Positions 1-9,800 of a DNA stretch of 64,000 bases are shown here, piece after piece. Both the position numbers and the translations under genes were made by a program. The notes under the pieces are model-generated. The model ran no database searches. It had not been told where the DNA came from and saw only the letters and a program-made list of their open reading frames with translations. Numbering within the stretch: the first letter of the stretch is position 1; each line of letters begins with the position of its first letter. This DNA comes from an uncultured Prevotellaceae bacterium (GTDB lineage: Bacteria; Bacteroidota; Bacteroidia; Bacteroidales; Bacteroidaceae), in assembly GCA_946415365.1 (NCBI GenBank), contig CAMKSE010000005.1, forward strand, positions 1 through 64,000, given 5' to 3'.

Positions 1-870
1 GTCAGAATACCATACACCCTCATAGTATGCAGCCTCCTTTGTCCAGTCGATCTCACCAACGATAGCACCACCCTGAGAACCACCACCTTCACCGTTGAGG
101 GCAATGCCGTCAGAAGTAATGTTTACATCGTCAGCTGTGCTGAATGCGAAGCCGGCAGCAGTAATCTTAGAACCATTGGCGTTAACAATGTACTTGCAGT
201 CCTTGTAAACGGGGAACTTGATGACACCGAGGCCATTGATCTTAATGGGATCCCATGTGTCTGCGCCTTCCTCATTCTTTGACCAGCGTGCAGCGTACTT
301 GTCGGGAGCAGTGATCTTCAGGAACTCCTGCTCTGCCCACTCGATGGGGTTCTTCACGACAAACTGCTCGTTCTCAACCTCGTAGGGGAGAGTGAAAGAA
401 TAAACAGCGCCCAGGTCAGAATCGGCACTACCGATAGCGGTGAATGTGTAGCTGATGGCCACACCTTCCTCAAACACGGTGTATGCCTTGTTTGAAGAGG
501 CCTTGTGCATCACATAGAGGAAACCGTCGGCCTTAGCCTCGAACACGAGGAAAGCACCACCGGCAGGCTGTACCAGCGAAGTAGCGGGAACAAGACCGTC
601 GGCATCCTTCGGGTTTGTACCACCCTGCAGACCACCAGTGATGTCTGTACCGTTAACTGTAAACGTAGCTGACTGTGGCTTGTAGGTGTCATCGCCACCA
701 ACTGTAGCAACAATGCTTGCTGTCTCGCCTAGTACGGTTCCTGCTGTGAGAGCAGTACCGTTCTCGGAATCCAGACCCATTGCGTTGTCAGCGTTGAATA
801 CACATACTTCCTGTGCATTCATCGTCATTGCTGCCATAAGGGCAGCAGCACTGAGTAAAAATTTCTTCAT
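1..870 (-). CDS. Secreted protein of unknown function, 3' end cut by window edge
   Basis: The reading frame is open from the ATG at 870 to base 1, giving 290 codons without a stop, so the C-terminus lies outside the window. It starts with a clear signal peptide (MKKFLLSAAALMAAMTMNAQ, cleavage after NAQ). The mature part is rich in Gly, Ala, Thr and acidic residues, typical of extracellular beta-rich proteins. I recognise no catalytic motif. It follows the SusCD unit of the pectin locus but has its own promoter and is separated from the upstream lipoprotein by a terminator, so it may be regulated separately. A role in glycan binding would only be a guess from position. Confidence 0.85.
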   Translation of the reverse strand, partial: MKKFLLSAAALMAAMTMNAQEVCVFNADNAMGLDSENGTALTAGTVLGETASIVATVGGDDTYKPQSATFTVNGTDITGGLQGGTNPKDADGLVPATSLVQPAGGAFLVFEAKADGFLYVMHKASSNKAYTVFEEGVAISYTFTAIGSADSDLGAVYSFTLPYEVENEQFVVKNPIEWAEQEFLKITAPDKYAARWSKNEEGADTWDPIKINGLGVIKFPVYKDCKYIVNANGSKITAAGFAFSTADDVNITSDGIALNGEGGGSQGGAIVGEIDWTKEAAYYEGVWYSD

Positions 871-919
871 ACTGTTAATTTTTTAATTAGTTGTAATTAG
901 TGGGTTTATAAAAACGTTG

Positions 920-950
920 CAAAGATATGCTTTTTTTTTGAAACTAGCAA
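920..950 (-). promoter_or_regulatory. Promoter of the partial secreted protein gene
   Basis: On the minus strand the -7 box TATCTTTG (920-927) and a TTG (948-950) are 20 nt apart, matching the Bacteroidetes sigma consensus. They lie 50 nt upstream of the ATG at 870. Confidence 0.65.
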
Positions 951-970
951 GAATTTAACTTTTTTTTCTT

Positions 971-1006
971 AAAAATAGAGGGGCATGGTTGTTGCCCCCC
1001 TATTTT
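971..1006 (-). terminator. Rho-independent terminator after the lipoprotein gene
   Basis: A hairpin with arms AAAAATAGAGGGGCA and TGCCCCCCTATTTT lies just past the stop codon at 1014. A/T-rich flanks on both sides mean it could also work in the other direction. Confidence 0.75.
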
Positions 1007-1013
1007 AGTAGTG

Positions 1014-1469
1014 TTATTTCTTGCCTCTGAACTCGTATCTGAACTCGTAGTTCTTACGTCCAACCTTCTGGCTGAGTGTGAAGGAGGCGTTCATGTTCCC
1101 GGCATCGTCGATTCTTCCGGAAAAGGATGCACCCAGTCCGTTGGCATCACTTGCCGTCTGGTTGAAGAACTCATAGCCATAGTTAGCGTGCCACACGTTG
1201 GCGATGGATTTTGCATCGAGGGAGGCCTCAGGGCAGGAGAAGGTCACGTTGGTGGCGTTGGTGCCAGCGGCCTCGAGGGTGATGCTGCCGCTATAGGTAG
1301 CGGTGCCATCGTCGCCAGAACGGGTCCATTCGCCGGTATAGGTTCCTGCTGATCCCTGCTCTGCAGTCTTGTCATAGCTGATGTTGGGATCATCGTTGTC
1401 GTCGCCGCAGGCTACGAAGGTGAAGCCTAATGTGAGCAGTGCTACGACTGAATATATAAATCTTTTCAT
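1014..1469 (-). CDS. Small SusCD-linked lipoprotein
   Basis: This 151-residue protein starts MKRFIYSVVALLTLGF and has a lipobox ending FVAC, followed by an acidic stretch (GDDNDDP) of the kind linked to surface export of Bacteroidetes lipoproteins. I chose the ATG at 1469. An in-frame ATG at 1493 would add eight residues encoded entirely by a TTGAAAA-type repeat array, which is unlikely to be part of the protein. The remainder looks like a small beta-sandwich (alternating Thr/Ser/Gly) with no recognised domain. It sits directly after the susD-like gene, the usual place for accessory surface glycan-binding lipoproteins. That role is inferred from position only. Confidence 0.85.
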   Translation of the reverse strand: MKRFIYSVVALLTLGFTFVACGDDNDDPNISYDKTAEQGSAGTYTGEWTRSGDDGTATYSGSITLEAAGTNATNVTFSCPEASLDAKSIANVWHANYGYEFFNQTASDANGLGASFSGRIDDAGNMNASFTLSQKVGRKNYEFRYEFRGKK

Positions 1470-1470
1470 A

Positions 1471-1502
1471 ATCTTCAATTTTTCAATTTTCAATCTTCAA
1501 TC
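1471..1502. repeat. Short tandem array, about 7-bp unit (TTGAAAA/TTGAAGA)
   Basis: About four imperfect copies on the minus strand fill the gap between the susD-like gene and the lipoprotein gene. The same unit recurs at 3350, 44397, 48081 and 59443. Confidence 0.8.
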
Positions 1503-1504
1503 TT

Positions 1505-3346
1505 TTAGTATCCCGGGTTCTGGTCTGCGTTTGAGATGCCAGTGTTGGCGCTGATCTCGTTGGCGGGAATCGGACGATACCACTTGATATTGCCGTCGCT
1601 GCCCTTCATGGCTGCCTCGTCGGCGATGTACTCGCTGAACTGCACGGCGTAGCGTACGAGCTGCTTGGTGCGGCGGAGGTCCATCCAGCGGTGACCCTCG
1701 GCATAGAGCTCACGGGCGCGCTCGTCGAGAACGAGGTCGATTTCCTTCAGGGTGAAGTTGCCGGTGGTGGCGTATTCAGGCTTGTAGGCGCTGAATGAAG
1801 CGAGGGCGGGGAGTCCTGCACGACCGCGAACGGCGTTGATCTTCTCCAGGGCAGCGGAACTATTGCCTGCCATCAGGTAAGCCTCAGCGGCAATCAGGTA
1901 CATATCGCTCACGTGGAAGAGCACGATGTCACGGTAGTTGTTGGAACCGCCGGTGAAGTCGGCAGCAGCGTCGTCGAACTTCTTCACACAGGCACCATTG
2001 CTGGTCTGGGCGTTGTAGTCGGCGATGGCCACCTGGGTCTTGGTCCATTTGGCAACACCCTTGTCGTCCTGCACGTAAACCCAGTTGGTCACCTTCGGCA
2101 GAGTGAGCAGAGAGATACGGACGTCGGCGTTGGCGTACTTGTCCTTGTCGGCGATGAGCTGGCTCTCGTGTGAGTCAATCCAGGCCTGAACTTCTGCCTC
2201 AGTGTAGTAGTAGGGGAAGTAGACCTTGCAGATGGGCATCGTCTTCAATTGGTCGGCAGAGCAGTTGTAGTAGGCATAGTAGCCCTCTGTGCCCCATGCG
2301 GGCTTGCCGCTGTCGTCCTTCTTGGCGTTGTACATCACCATCATATAGGTGGCGTCGTAGCGGTTGTCGCCCTTCTCGTAGAGGTACATGCTCTTCTGCG
2401 ACTGGCAGTCCTCAGAAAGTACACCCTTGATGCCGCTGGCGTCGTAGGCGCCATAGTAACCGCCGAAGTAGCTGTGCATTCTGTGACCACCATCGATGAT
2501 ATCGCCGGGATAACCGTTACGCTCGTACTGAACGGAGAAGATCTCCTCGGCATTACCCTCGTTGAAGGGTGACCACTTGTCCTCGAATGACATCGTGAGA
2601 CTGATGCCGTTGATGGCTTTCTCTGCCCAAGAGGCAGCCTGGGTGAAGTTGTTAGTGCCGTTGACGGTGTAAGAACCCTGAAGGGCATCGCCCAGCGAGG
2701 TGTCGAGATCCCAGCCTGCTGCCAGATAGACCTTGGCGAGCAGAGCTGCCACAGCCTGCTTGCTGGCCTTACCGGTATGATTCTGAGCGTCGAGTGAGGA
2801 ACTGTTGTAGAGGTTGGTCAGATCCTCGACGACGGCGCTATAGATCTCGTTCAGCGGGGTGCGGGGGAAGTCCTTCTCAGCACTGTTGATGTATTCCGTG
2901 ATATAGGGCACGCTACCGAATTGCTGGGTAAGCAGGTAGTAGCCGTAGTTGCGGAGGAAGCGGGCCTCCTGGCCTAACTGTGAGTCGGCGCCTGCATAGG
3001 AGATGACACCGTTCGACAGGTTGATGGTCCTGTAGACGTTGGAGTAAAGGTTGGTGATAGTGCTGTTCTCCGTGTTGAACGTGTAGGTGTCGAAGTCGGA
3101 CACAGACTTACCACGGGTGACGATGTAGAGGTCGGTACCTCTGCTGTAGAGGTCGGTGCTGAAGGCATAGTTCTTCAGGCTGCTGTAAGCTGCGGTCAGC
3201 AGAGCCGAGGCATCCTTGCTGAAGAAGTCGTCAGCCGTCTGTCCGCCTGCCGTCTTGTTATCGGCTTCCAGGAAGTCGCTGCAGGCCGTGAGTGTGAAAC
3301 CTGCAAAGAGGGCGGCAATCACTGATATATAGATGTTCTTTTTCAT
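1505..3346 (-). CDS. SusD/RagB-family nutrient-binding lipoprotein
   Basis: This 613-residue protein has a lipoprotein signal (MKKNIYISVIAALFAGFTLT followed by ACS). The family pattern is clear: an N-terminal SusD-like helical region (FLEADNKTAGG, ADDFFSKDASALLTAAY) and a C-terminal RagB/SusD part with DLVLDERARELYAEGHRWMD and a terminal ISNADQNPGY. SusD-like proteins sit on the cell surface as the lid of the SusC transporter and bind oligosaccharides. It lies 30 bp downstream of the susC-like gene, and with the pectinases next door the ligand is probably a pectin oligosaccharide (inference). The start at 3346 is preferred over 3355 because it begins the signal peptide. Confidence 0.95.
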   Translation of the reverse strand: MKKNIYISVIAALFAGFTLTACSDFLEADNKTAGGQTADDFFSKDASALLTAAYSSLKNYAFSTDLYSRGTDLYIVTRGKSVSDFDTYTFNTENSTITNLYSNVYRTINLSNGVISYAGADSQLGQEARFLRNYGYYLLTQQFGSVPYITEYINSAEKDFPRTPLNEIYSAVVEDLTNLYNSSSLDAQNHTGKASKQAVAALLAKVYLAAGWDLDTSLGDALQGSYTVNGTNNFTQAASWAEKAINGISLTMSFEDKWSPFNEGNAEEIFSVQYERNGYPGDIIDGGHRMHSYFGGYYGAYDASGIKGVLSEDCQSQKSMYLYEKGDNRYDATYMMVMYNAKKDDSGKPAWGTEGYYAYYNCSADQLKTMPICKVYFPYYYTEAEVQAWIDSHESQLIADKDKYANADVRISLLTLPKVTNWVYVQDDKGVAKWTKTQVAIADYNAQTSNGACVKKFDDAAADFTGGSNNYRDIVLFHVSDMYLIAAEAYLMAGNSSAALEKINAVRGRAGLPALASFSAYKPEYATTGNFTLKEIDLVLDERARELYAEGHRWMDLRRTKQLVRYAVQFSEYIADEAAMKGSDGNIKWYRPIPANEISANTGISNADQNPGY

Positions 3347-3349
3347 AAT

Positions 3350-3379
3350 TGTCAATTATCAATAATCAATTTTCAATTA
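3350..3379. repeat. Short imperfect array (TTGAAAA/TTGATAA type) between susC and susD
   Basis: Imperfect copies of CAATTATCAATAATCAAT and CAATTTTC fill the intergenic gap and run into the susC-like stop codon. It is related to the TTGAAAA arrays elsewhere in the window. Confidence 0.65.
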
Positions 3380-6300
3380 AAATTTTACGCTTGCGCCAAT
3401 CTGATAGTTGATGGTGCCAGGACCATCCTGCTTGACTCCGGCGTTAGCCCATTCAGGATCGAAGCCTTTGTAGCTGGTGAAGACAAACGGATTGGTGACC
3501 GTTGCATAGAGACGGAGGTGCTTGCAGCCAAACTTGTTGAGGAAGTTCTTGTCGAAAGTGTAACCTAAGGTGATGTTCTTTACTTTCAGGAATGAAGCGT
3601 TGGTAACACCCTTTGCCTGGTTCCACTCAGCAGACTGACGGCCTACGCCACCGCTGCTACCGCCGTTGTTCGGGAAGGGATACTCACCGTAGTGGGTGGT
3701 CTCCTGATACTTAGGATTGATATATGTACCGTCGGTATTCACACCGTCGCAGTCAACGAGTGTTCCAGCGGGGATGTACCAGTCGACATTCAGCTTCTGA
3801 CGGCCACGGTCGGCGAGGTCGAGAATGTTGCTGGTCAGGAAGGAAGAGTAGACCTTGTAGCCCACCTTGGCATAGAGTGAGAACGAGAAGTCCCAGTTCT
3901 TCCAGCTGAGGTTAGAGGTGAAGCTACCCATCCAGTCGGGGTCCATACTTGTGATGTTGCGGTCGTTGGGGTCGATCTTGCCGTCGTTGTTCTGGTCGAC
4001 GATCCAAGGCTGCCCCTCTGTCAGGCCGTACACCTTATAATAATAGTCGTACTCCTTCACGGTAGAGCCAGGTGTCAGACCAGCGTTCTTGGAAGCTACG
4101 TTGTCGGGAACCGTCATATCGCGGTCGCTGACGATGCCTCCCCACTCGTAGGCATAGACGTTGTTGGCAGAATAGCCCACGAAGAGGTTATCCATCGTGC
4201 CGGAACCGAGCACACGGTCACCCGTGCCGTTGATCTCGCGAACCTCATTCTTATTGGCAGAGAAGGTGAAGGTGGTCTCCCAGTGCCAGTCCTTACTCTC
4301 GACGTTGATAGTGGTCAGTGCTACCTCAACACCGGTGTTGCGGACAGAACCGATATTGGTTACCATTGAGCCACCGCCGGAAACGAGAGGAAGCTGAACC
4401 TGGAAGAGCAGATCCTTAGAGGTCTTCTGATAGACATCGATGCTACCGTTGATACGACCGCCGAAGAATCCGAAGTCGATACCGGCGTTGTACTCGGTAG
4501 AGGTCTCCCACTTCAGGTCCTTATTGACAATCTTTGAGGCGCTGTAGCCCGTGCTGTACTTGTCGCCATAAGGATAGTAGATCGGGCTTGAGAGTGTCTG
4601 CTGAGTGTCGTAGTTGCCGATACCGTCGCAGTTACCGGTCACACCATATGCGAGACGGAGCTTCAGGTTGCTGAGCCAGTTGAGATTCTGCATGAACGGC
4701 TCCTCAGAGATACGCCAGGCTGCTGCTGCCGAGGGGAATGTGCCCCAGCGGTTGTCTTCGGTGAACTTCGAGCTGCCATCACGACGGACGGTGGCGGTCA
4801 GCAGGTATTTGCCCTTGTAGCCGTAGTTCAGACGCAGGGCGTAGGAGGTCATGCTGCTCTCAGAATAAGATGTCTTGGAGTCTGTGGCATTGAACTCACC
4901 TGTACCCAAGTTCCACCAGTCTGTGCCGTCCAGCACCTCAGTAGCAGCCCAGTAGGTGTTCTCGCTGTTACCAGCCTGCTGTGAGTACAGAGCCATGATG
5001 CTGATGTTGTGGTCGTTGGCGATGGTGGTGTTGTAGTTGATGATGTTGTCCCAAGTCCATGAGAAACTGCGGTGGTTGGTGATGTTGGCCGCATTGTTCG
5101 ACAGGCTGGAATCAAAGAAGTTACCATCCTCATCCTTATAGCCCTCGAAGTATCCCTGACGATAGTAGGTGTAGCTGGGCGAGAAGGTGGTCTTGAAGTC
5201 AAGGCCCTTGATGATGTCGAACTTCACATAGAAGTTACCGAGCATGCGCCAGGTCTCGCGCTGCTTGTTGATGCTCTCCATCTTCAGCAGGGGGTTGGGC
5301 TCATCGGAGAACTGATAGGCAGAAGTGCGCAGGGCGGCATAGTTACCGGGCTTGGCATTCATCTTACCCTCAGAGTTGTATGGAGTCATATAGGGGTTCA
5401 TTCGGTAGGCGCTCTGAACAGCAGCGTCGTTGGCATACTCCTGAATCGTTCTGGCACCATTGAAGCTGAAGCCGGCGCTGACCACCTTGTTGAGCTTGGC
5501 ATCAATGCTTCCCTTGAAGTTGATACGGTTGGACTTATCGCCTTTGTAGACGCCTTCCTCACCGTTATAACCCACACCCAGGTGGTAGTTGATGTTCTCG
5601 CTACCGGCGCTGACGGCCAGGTAGTGGTTCTGCTGGCTGCCGTTCTGGGTCACCATGCTGGGCCAGTCGTAGGTGCTGCCGTTGGCAAGCATCTCCTTCA
5701 TACGGAAGGCACCTGAGCCCTCAGACTCACGGAGCAGACACTGCTCGAGGATTGTGCCGCCAATCTGATAGACGGGATGAGAGGACAGATCGGAAGTAGC
5801 CACAGCGCCATTACCAGCGTAGGTCAGGAACTTCATGAAACGGAAATCATAGAACTGCTGTCCGGTCATAAACTCAGGCATACGAGCGGTATGAGACCAA
5901 CCGTAGTATCCGTCGTAACTGATTGTTGGCTTGCTGGCTTGTTTGTTGACAGTAGTACCGCTCTTAGTGGTTACCATCACGACACCGGCCGTAGCACGAG
6001 AACCGTAGATGGCGGTAGAGGAAGCGTCCTTCAGAATATCGATACGCTCAATGTCCTGAGGATTCAGCCAGTCGATATCGTCGCACATCACACCGTCGAC
6101 CACATAGAGAGGCGTGGTCTTGGAGTTAATAGACGACCTACCGCGGATCTCGATGTTGTAGCTGCCGCCACGACCAGAGGTCTGGGTGATGCTCACACCG
6201 GGATTGCTACCCTGCAGGTTACCCAATACAGAGGGAGCACCCTTTGCGTTCAACTGCTCAGTGTTGACCGAAGACACAGAACCGGTGAGGTCCTGCTTCT

Positions 6301-6643
6301 TAATCGTACCGTAACCGATGACCACCACATCCTGAAGAGTAGTGGCATCCTCCTTGAGGACAACGTTTACACTTGTCTTTCCTGCGACGTTAACATCCTG
6401 CGACTGCATACCGATGTATGAAATCGTGAGAACATTGCCGCTCTCCATCTTGATGGTGAAGTTACCGTCGAAGTCAGTCACTGTGGCATTCTTGGTACCT
6501 TTCTCCAAAACAGTAGCGCCGATGACGGCTTCACCCGTTTCATCGACCACATTTCCGGTGACCGTCTGAGCAGATACTGTGCCTACAATAAGGCTGAGCA
6601 CCAGCATCAAGACGATACGGAACGTCTTAAATTTACCTTGCAT
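3377..6643 (-). CDS. SusC/RagA-family TonB-dependent outer-membrane receptor
   Basis: This 1088-residue protein has a signal peptide ending near residue 26 (VGTVSAQ), a carboxypeptidase-regulatory-like domain (about 27-105, GNVVDETGEAVIGATV), the SusC signature DVVVIGYGTIKKQDLTGSV, a plug domain (GAPSVLGNLQG, STAIYGSRATAGVVMVTTK) and a long beta-barrel ending in the aromatic C-terminal strand YQIGASVKF. SusC proteins import oligosaccharides across the outer membrane, powered by TonB. It is the first gene of the SusCD unit and has its own promoter with the AACGTTTACGT element. Specificity for pectin fragments is inferred from the flanking pectinase genes. Confidence 0.97.
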   Translation of the reverse strand: MQGKFKTFRIVLMLVLSLIVGTVSAQTVTGNVVDETGEAVIGATVLEKGTKNATVTDFDGNFTIKMESGNVLTISYIGMQSQDVNVAGKTSVNVVLKEDATTLQDVVVIGYGTIKKQDLTGSVSSVNTEQLNAKGAPSVLGNLQGSNPGVSITQTSGRGGSYNIEIRGRSSINSKTTPLYVVDGVMCDDIDWLNPQDIERIDILKDASSTAIYGSRATAGVVMVTTKSGTTVNKQASKPTISYDGYYGWSHTARMPEFMTGQQFYDFRFMKFLTYAGNGAVATSDLSSHPVYQIGGTILEQCLLRESEGSGAFRMKEMLANGSTYDWPSMVTQNGSQQNHYLAVSAGSENINYHLGVGYNGEEGVYKGDKSNRINFKGSIDAKLNKVVSAGFSFNGARTIQEYANDAAVQSAYRMNPYMTPYNSEGKMNAKPGNYAALRTSAYQFSDEPNPLLKMESINKQRETWRMLGNFYVKFDIIKGLDFKTTFSPSYTYYRQGYFEGYKDEDGNFFDSSLSNNAANITNHRSFSWTWDNIINYNTTIANDHNISIMALYSQQAGNSENTYWAATEVLDGTDWWNLGTGEFNATDSKTSYSESSMTSYALRLNYGYKGKYLLTATVRRDGSSKFTEDNRWGTFPSAAAAWRISEEPFMQNLNWLSNLKLRLAYGVTGNCDGIGNYDTQQTLSSPIYYPYGDKYSTGYSASKIVNKDLKWETSTEYNAGIDFGFFGGRINGSIDVYQKTSKDLLFQVQLPLVSGGGSMVTNIGSVRNTGVEVALTTINVESKDWHWETTFTFSANKNEVREINGTGDRVLGSGTMDNLFVGYSANNVYAYEWGGIVSDRDMTVPDNVASKNAGLTPGSTVKEYDYYYKVYGLTEGQPWIVDQNNDGKIDPNDRNITSMDPDWMGSFTSNLSWKNWDFSFSLYAKVGYKVYSSFLTSNILDLADRGRQKLNVDWYIPAGTLVDCDGVNTDGTYINPKYQETTHYGEYPFPNNGGSSGGVGRQSAEWNQAKGVTNASFLKVKNITLGYTFDKNFLNKFGCKHLRLYATVTNPFVFTSYKGFDPEWANAGVKQDGPGTINYQIGASVKF

Positions 6644-6693
6644 ACTTAGTTATTATTAGTTATTTATTAAATTAATTGTCTCGATTTCGCTTG

Positions 6694-6720
6694 CAAATTT
6701 ACTATATTTTAACGAAACAA
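6694..6720 (-). promoter_or_regulatory. Promoter of the susCD unit
   Basis: On the minus strand the -7 box TAAATTTG (6694-6701) and a TTG (6718-6720) are correctly spaced. They lie about 50 nt upstream of the susC-like ATG. Confidence 0.7.
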
Positions 6721-6743
6721 CCATATGATTTTGCAAAAAACAC

Positions 6744-6755
6744 ACGTAAACGTTT
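6744..6755 (-). promoter_or_regulatory. Putative activator site, AACGTTTACGT
   Basis: The core occupies 6744-6753 and begins 43 nt upstream of the -7 box. The same core sits 44 nt upstream of the -7 box of the other pectin unit (16578-16587). It is flanked by TTGCAAA and TTTGCAA half-sites at 6731 and 6753. The position just upstream of -33 suits an activator. The binding protein is unknown. Confidence 0.5.
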
Positions 6756-6787
6756 GCAAAATTGTTATATTTACACACCCCCCAAAA

Positions 6788-6817
6788 TAAGGTGTAACCG
6801 GGGTTGGTTACACCTTA
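6788..6817 (-). terminator. Terminator after the pectinesterase-like gene
   Basis: A 12-bp perfect stem (TAAGGTGTAACC / GGTTACACCTTA) with a 6-nt loop follows the stop at 6841. On the minus strand it is followed by TTTTGG. Confidence 0.7.
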
Positions 6818-6840
6818 ATTATATATAGGGAGAAACATTG

Positions 6841-9800
6841 TCACCTGATTATGGTCTTCTTGCCGTTGATGATGTAGATGCCCTTGCCGGGTTTGCTGAC
6901 ACGCACTCCCTGGAGGTTGTAGACGACATTCTGTTCACGGTCATTGTTGACACCCTTGATACCGATGGTTCCTGCAACATGGGCCTCAGGACCGAATCCA
7001 CCCATAGCATTGGCACAGCGGATGGAGAGACGATAGGCATCGGGGTTGATTTCAAGGTTGTAGGATGTATCCTCAATGATGGCTTCCAACTCTCCGTTCT
7101 TGTAGATAGCGTAGGCAATAGCTCCATCAACAGCGGTCCAGGTAATGGTGCCGTTTTCGTATCTGGCATCCGCAGGGCCGTTGACTTGTGCGGTGATTGT
7201 TGCGGGATCCCAGGTCCTTTCTGCATTATTGGAAAACATCTTGTCGTAGCTGAAGTATGCGGCCATATCGGCGTTCAGTATTGTCTGGTAGATGCCGGAG
7301 TATGAGGTGATAGAATTGCTCACGGGTGTGATGTCGTTACCGTCTTGATCCATCGTGTTGTATTCTCCGAAGATAGAAGGATCGGTGTTGTTCAAACCCT
7401 TCTCTGTCCAGCGGGAACTGATCAGACCGTCTTCTGCGTTTGCGTCGAGGGTGGTGCTGAGGTATACGGCGATGGGCTGATTGCTCCATGTGTGTCCGAA
7501 GTCCCAGGTGCCATAGCCCTCTGAGAGGTCTACAATCTTACAGTGGTCGAAGATATGTCCGTATTTCGTCATTGTGCGGGGTGAGACAATGGTTCGGTGG
7601 CCGCTACCGTCGGAATAGCGAGGTTCAAGTGAGAGGGTTGAATTGTTGATGCGAACGTCACCGCCGCCACAAAGGATATCGACTGCTCCGTGAAAGTCGC
7701 AATTGTCCCAGTATGACTGCATACCGTTGTTGAAGCTGTAATATGTACTCTGATAAGAGATCATACGGACATTCTTACCCACTGTGTGATTGCCGTTATC
7801 ATAGAGGACGGGAGCGCGTCCTTCAGAACCGGAACTATAGTAGTCGAAGTTATTCTTCAGCGTGATGTCCTGCAGATAGAGGTTCGAGGAAGAATTCACG
7901 AACATCTCTGCGCTGTTGAGGCCTTCAAGTGCTAAGTCGGGAGTTGTGACGATAGTCGTGTTATACATCGACTCTCCGATAATGGAAACATTATCTCTGC
8001 TGATTGTGGTCTGCGCGGTCTCTCCCAGATCATATGTACCATTAGGCAGGAAGATGTATATGCGCTCAGAGTTATTGTCGGTATTGATTTCGTTGATGTA
8101 ATAAAGGGCGTTCGTAAATCCATCAGCCTTACCACTCTTCACATAATACCAGTTGCCGGATTTGTCAAAGTTCAACTCGGCAATGTTAATGATATCGATG
8201 GAGTGGATGTACATCTCGTCAGAGGCTTTGATGCAGAGCGACAGAGTGCCGGGTTTTCCTTCGTATGTATAGTTGATAAAGTCTCCGTCATTTTCAACTT
8301 TGCCATTTAGGACAGACAGCGTGTCACCAGCCTCAGATCTGACAAAAATGTTTTCACCCTGACCAAATTTGCAGAGGGAGAGTTTGAGGGTTGCCCTAGG
8401 ACCTACGAGCAGGTCAATCCGATTCCCGTCTTTGAAGGCCCACCCATGACCATCATCGAGCCAGTGGTAGCCTTCGCCAAAGGGATTGAAGGCCTCGTGG
8501 TCTTCGGCATTGAAGTACTCGTCAGTAAGGTCGAAGGTATACCTCTTTGAGGTGCTGACCTCCTCGATTTCCGTAGCGATGGCATAAAGCGTTATGTCTT
8601 CGGTGACAATGTCATTGACAGTATATCTTATTCCGCCTTCAGGATTGTGGAACCATCCGCGCATCTTGAAGCCTTCCTCCACGTTCACATCTTCGGAGTT
8701 GACATCGAATTGTCCAATACTCTCACCCTCATCTCTGATAGACTCATCAATGACCGACTCTTTATCGACGTCGACATAAGTTAGTTTGTAACTGGTCTTC
8801 CGTACAAAAGTCAGAGTATAGGTGACCTCGTTATCACCTGTGGACAAATAGATGATAGCGGTACACTTCTTGGTATCGCCAGAATATGTGATAGAATCTA
8901 TTTCTCCAACCTTTGCAACAGCCGTTATTGGGTTGGTCTTGCTGATCATGGTCTCCTTCCTGCTCATAACAATAGTGGCTTCATTGCCATTGCCGAAGAG
9001 TCCTTCTCTGGAATACTTCTGATCGTTGTAGATGATATAGTCGAGTAAGGGAATTCCTTTCTCTTTCTCTTTGCCGTTAAGGTTTCCCTCGATGATAATA
9101 TCTGAAAAACCAATCTGTTTGCCCTCAAGGTTATAGAGGTTGACAAGGAGTCCGCAGAATCCACCGCCCACAGTTGCATCCTTGATCTCGTATGACAACT
9201 TAGAAACGTTGCTCTCCTCGTTGTCATCGCGGTTGGGCTTTACACCTGTGGCCAAAGGAATGGTCGTCTTGTTGGGATTCTCCCACGAGAAGTCAAGCAG
9301 TCCGTCGTCTGTTTCGTAGCTGGTGGCTTTCAACGATACCTTTGTTGGCGTGAAGGTTATTCCATTTTTCGGTTTGAAGAGAAAGCGGATGGCGTTGCTC
9401 TCGTCGGCAGCAGAACCACCTTCTTCGCCTTGCTGTAATTCCTTTGGCTCGATCAGCGTCTGCCCGAGGCCTTTCTCATCAGTACCTTTTATAATAAGAT
9501 TACTGCCTAAGGTTACATTGCTGGAGATAAAATAATCCCCCAAAGTACCGAAGGTGGCTACCTGTCCAGCGGTTCCGAGGTTGAAGGCAAATGTGGCTTT
9601 TACGGGTACATTCATGAGAGTGCCGTCATCAACTTTTACGGTGTCAGTTGGCACTTCAATGCTGTCATTTGGTACCACAATACTGTCGCCTGGTACCACA
9701 ATGCTGTCATTTGGTACCACAATACTGTCGCCTGGTACCACAATACTGTCGCCTGGTACCACAATACTGTCACCCGGCACTACAGTGCTGTCGGGCACTA

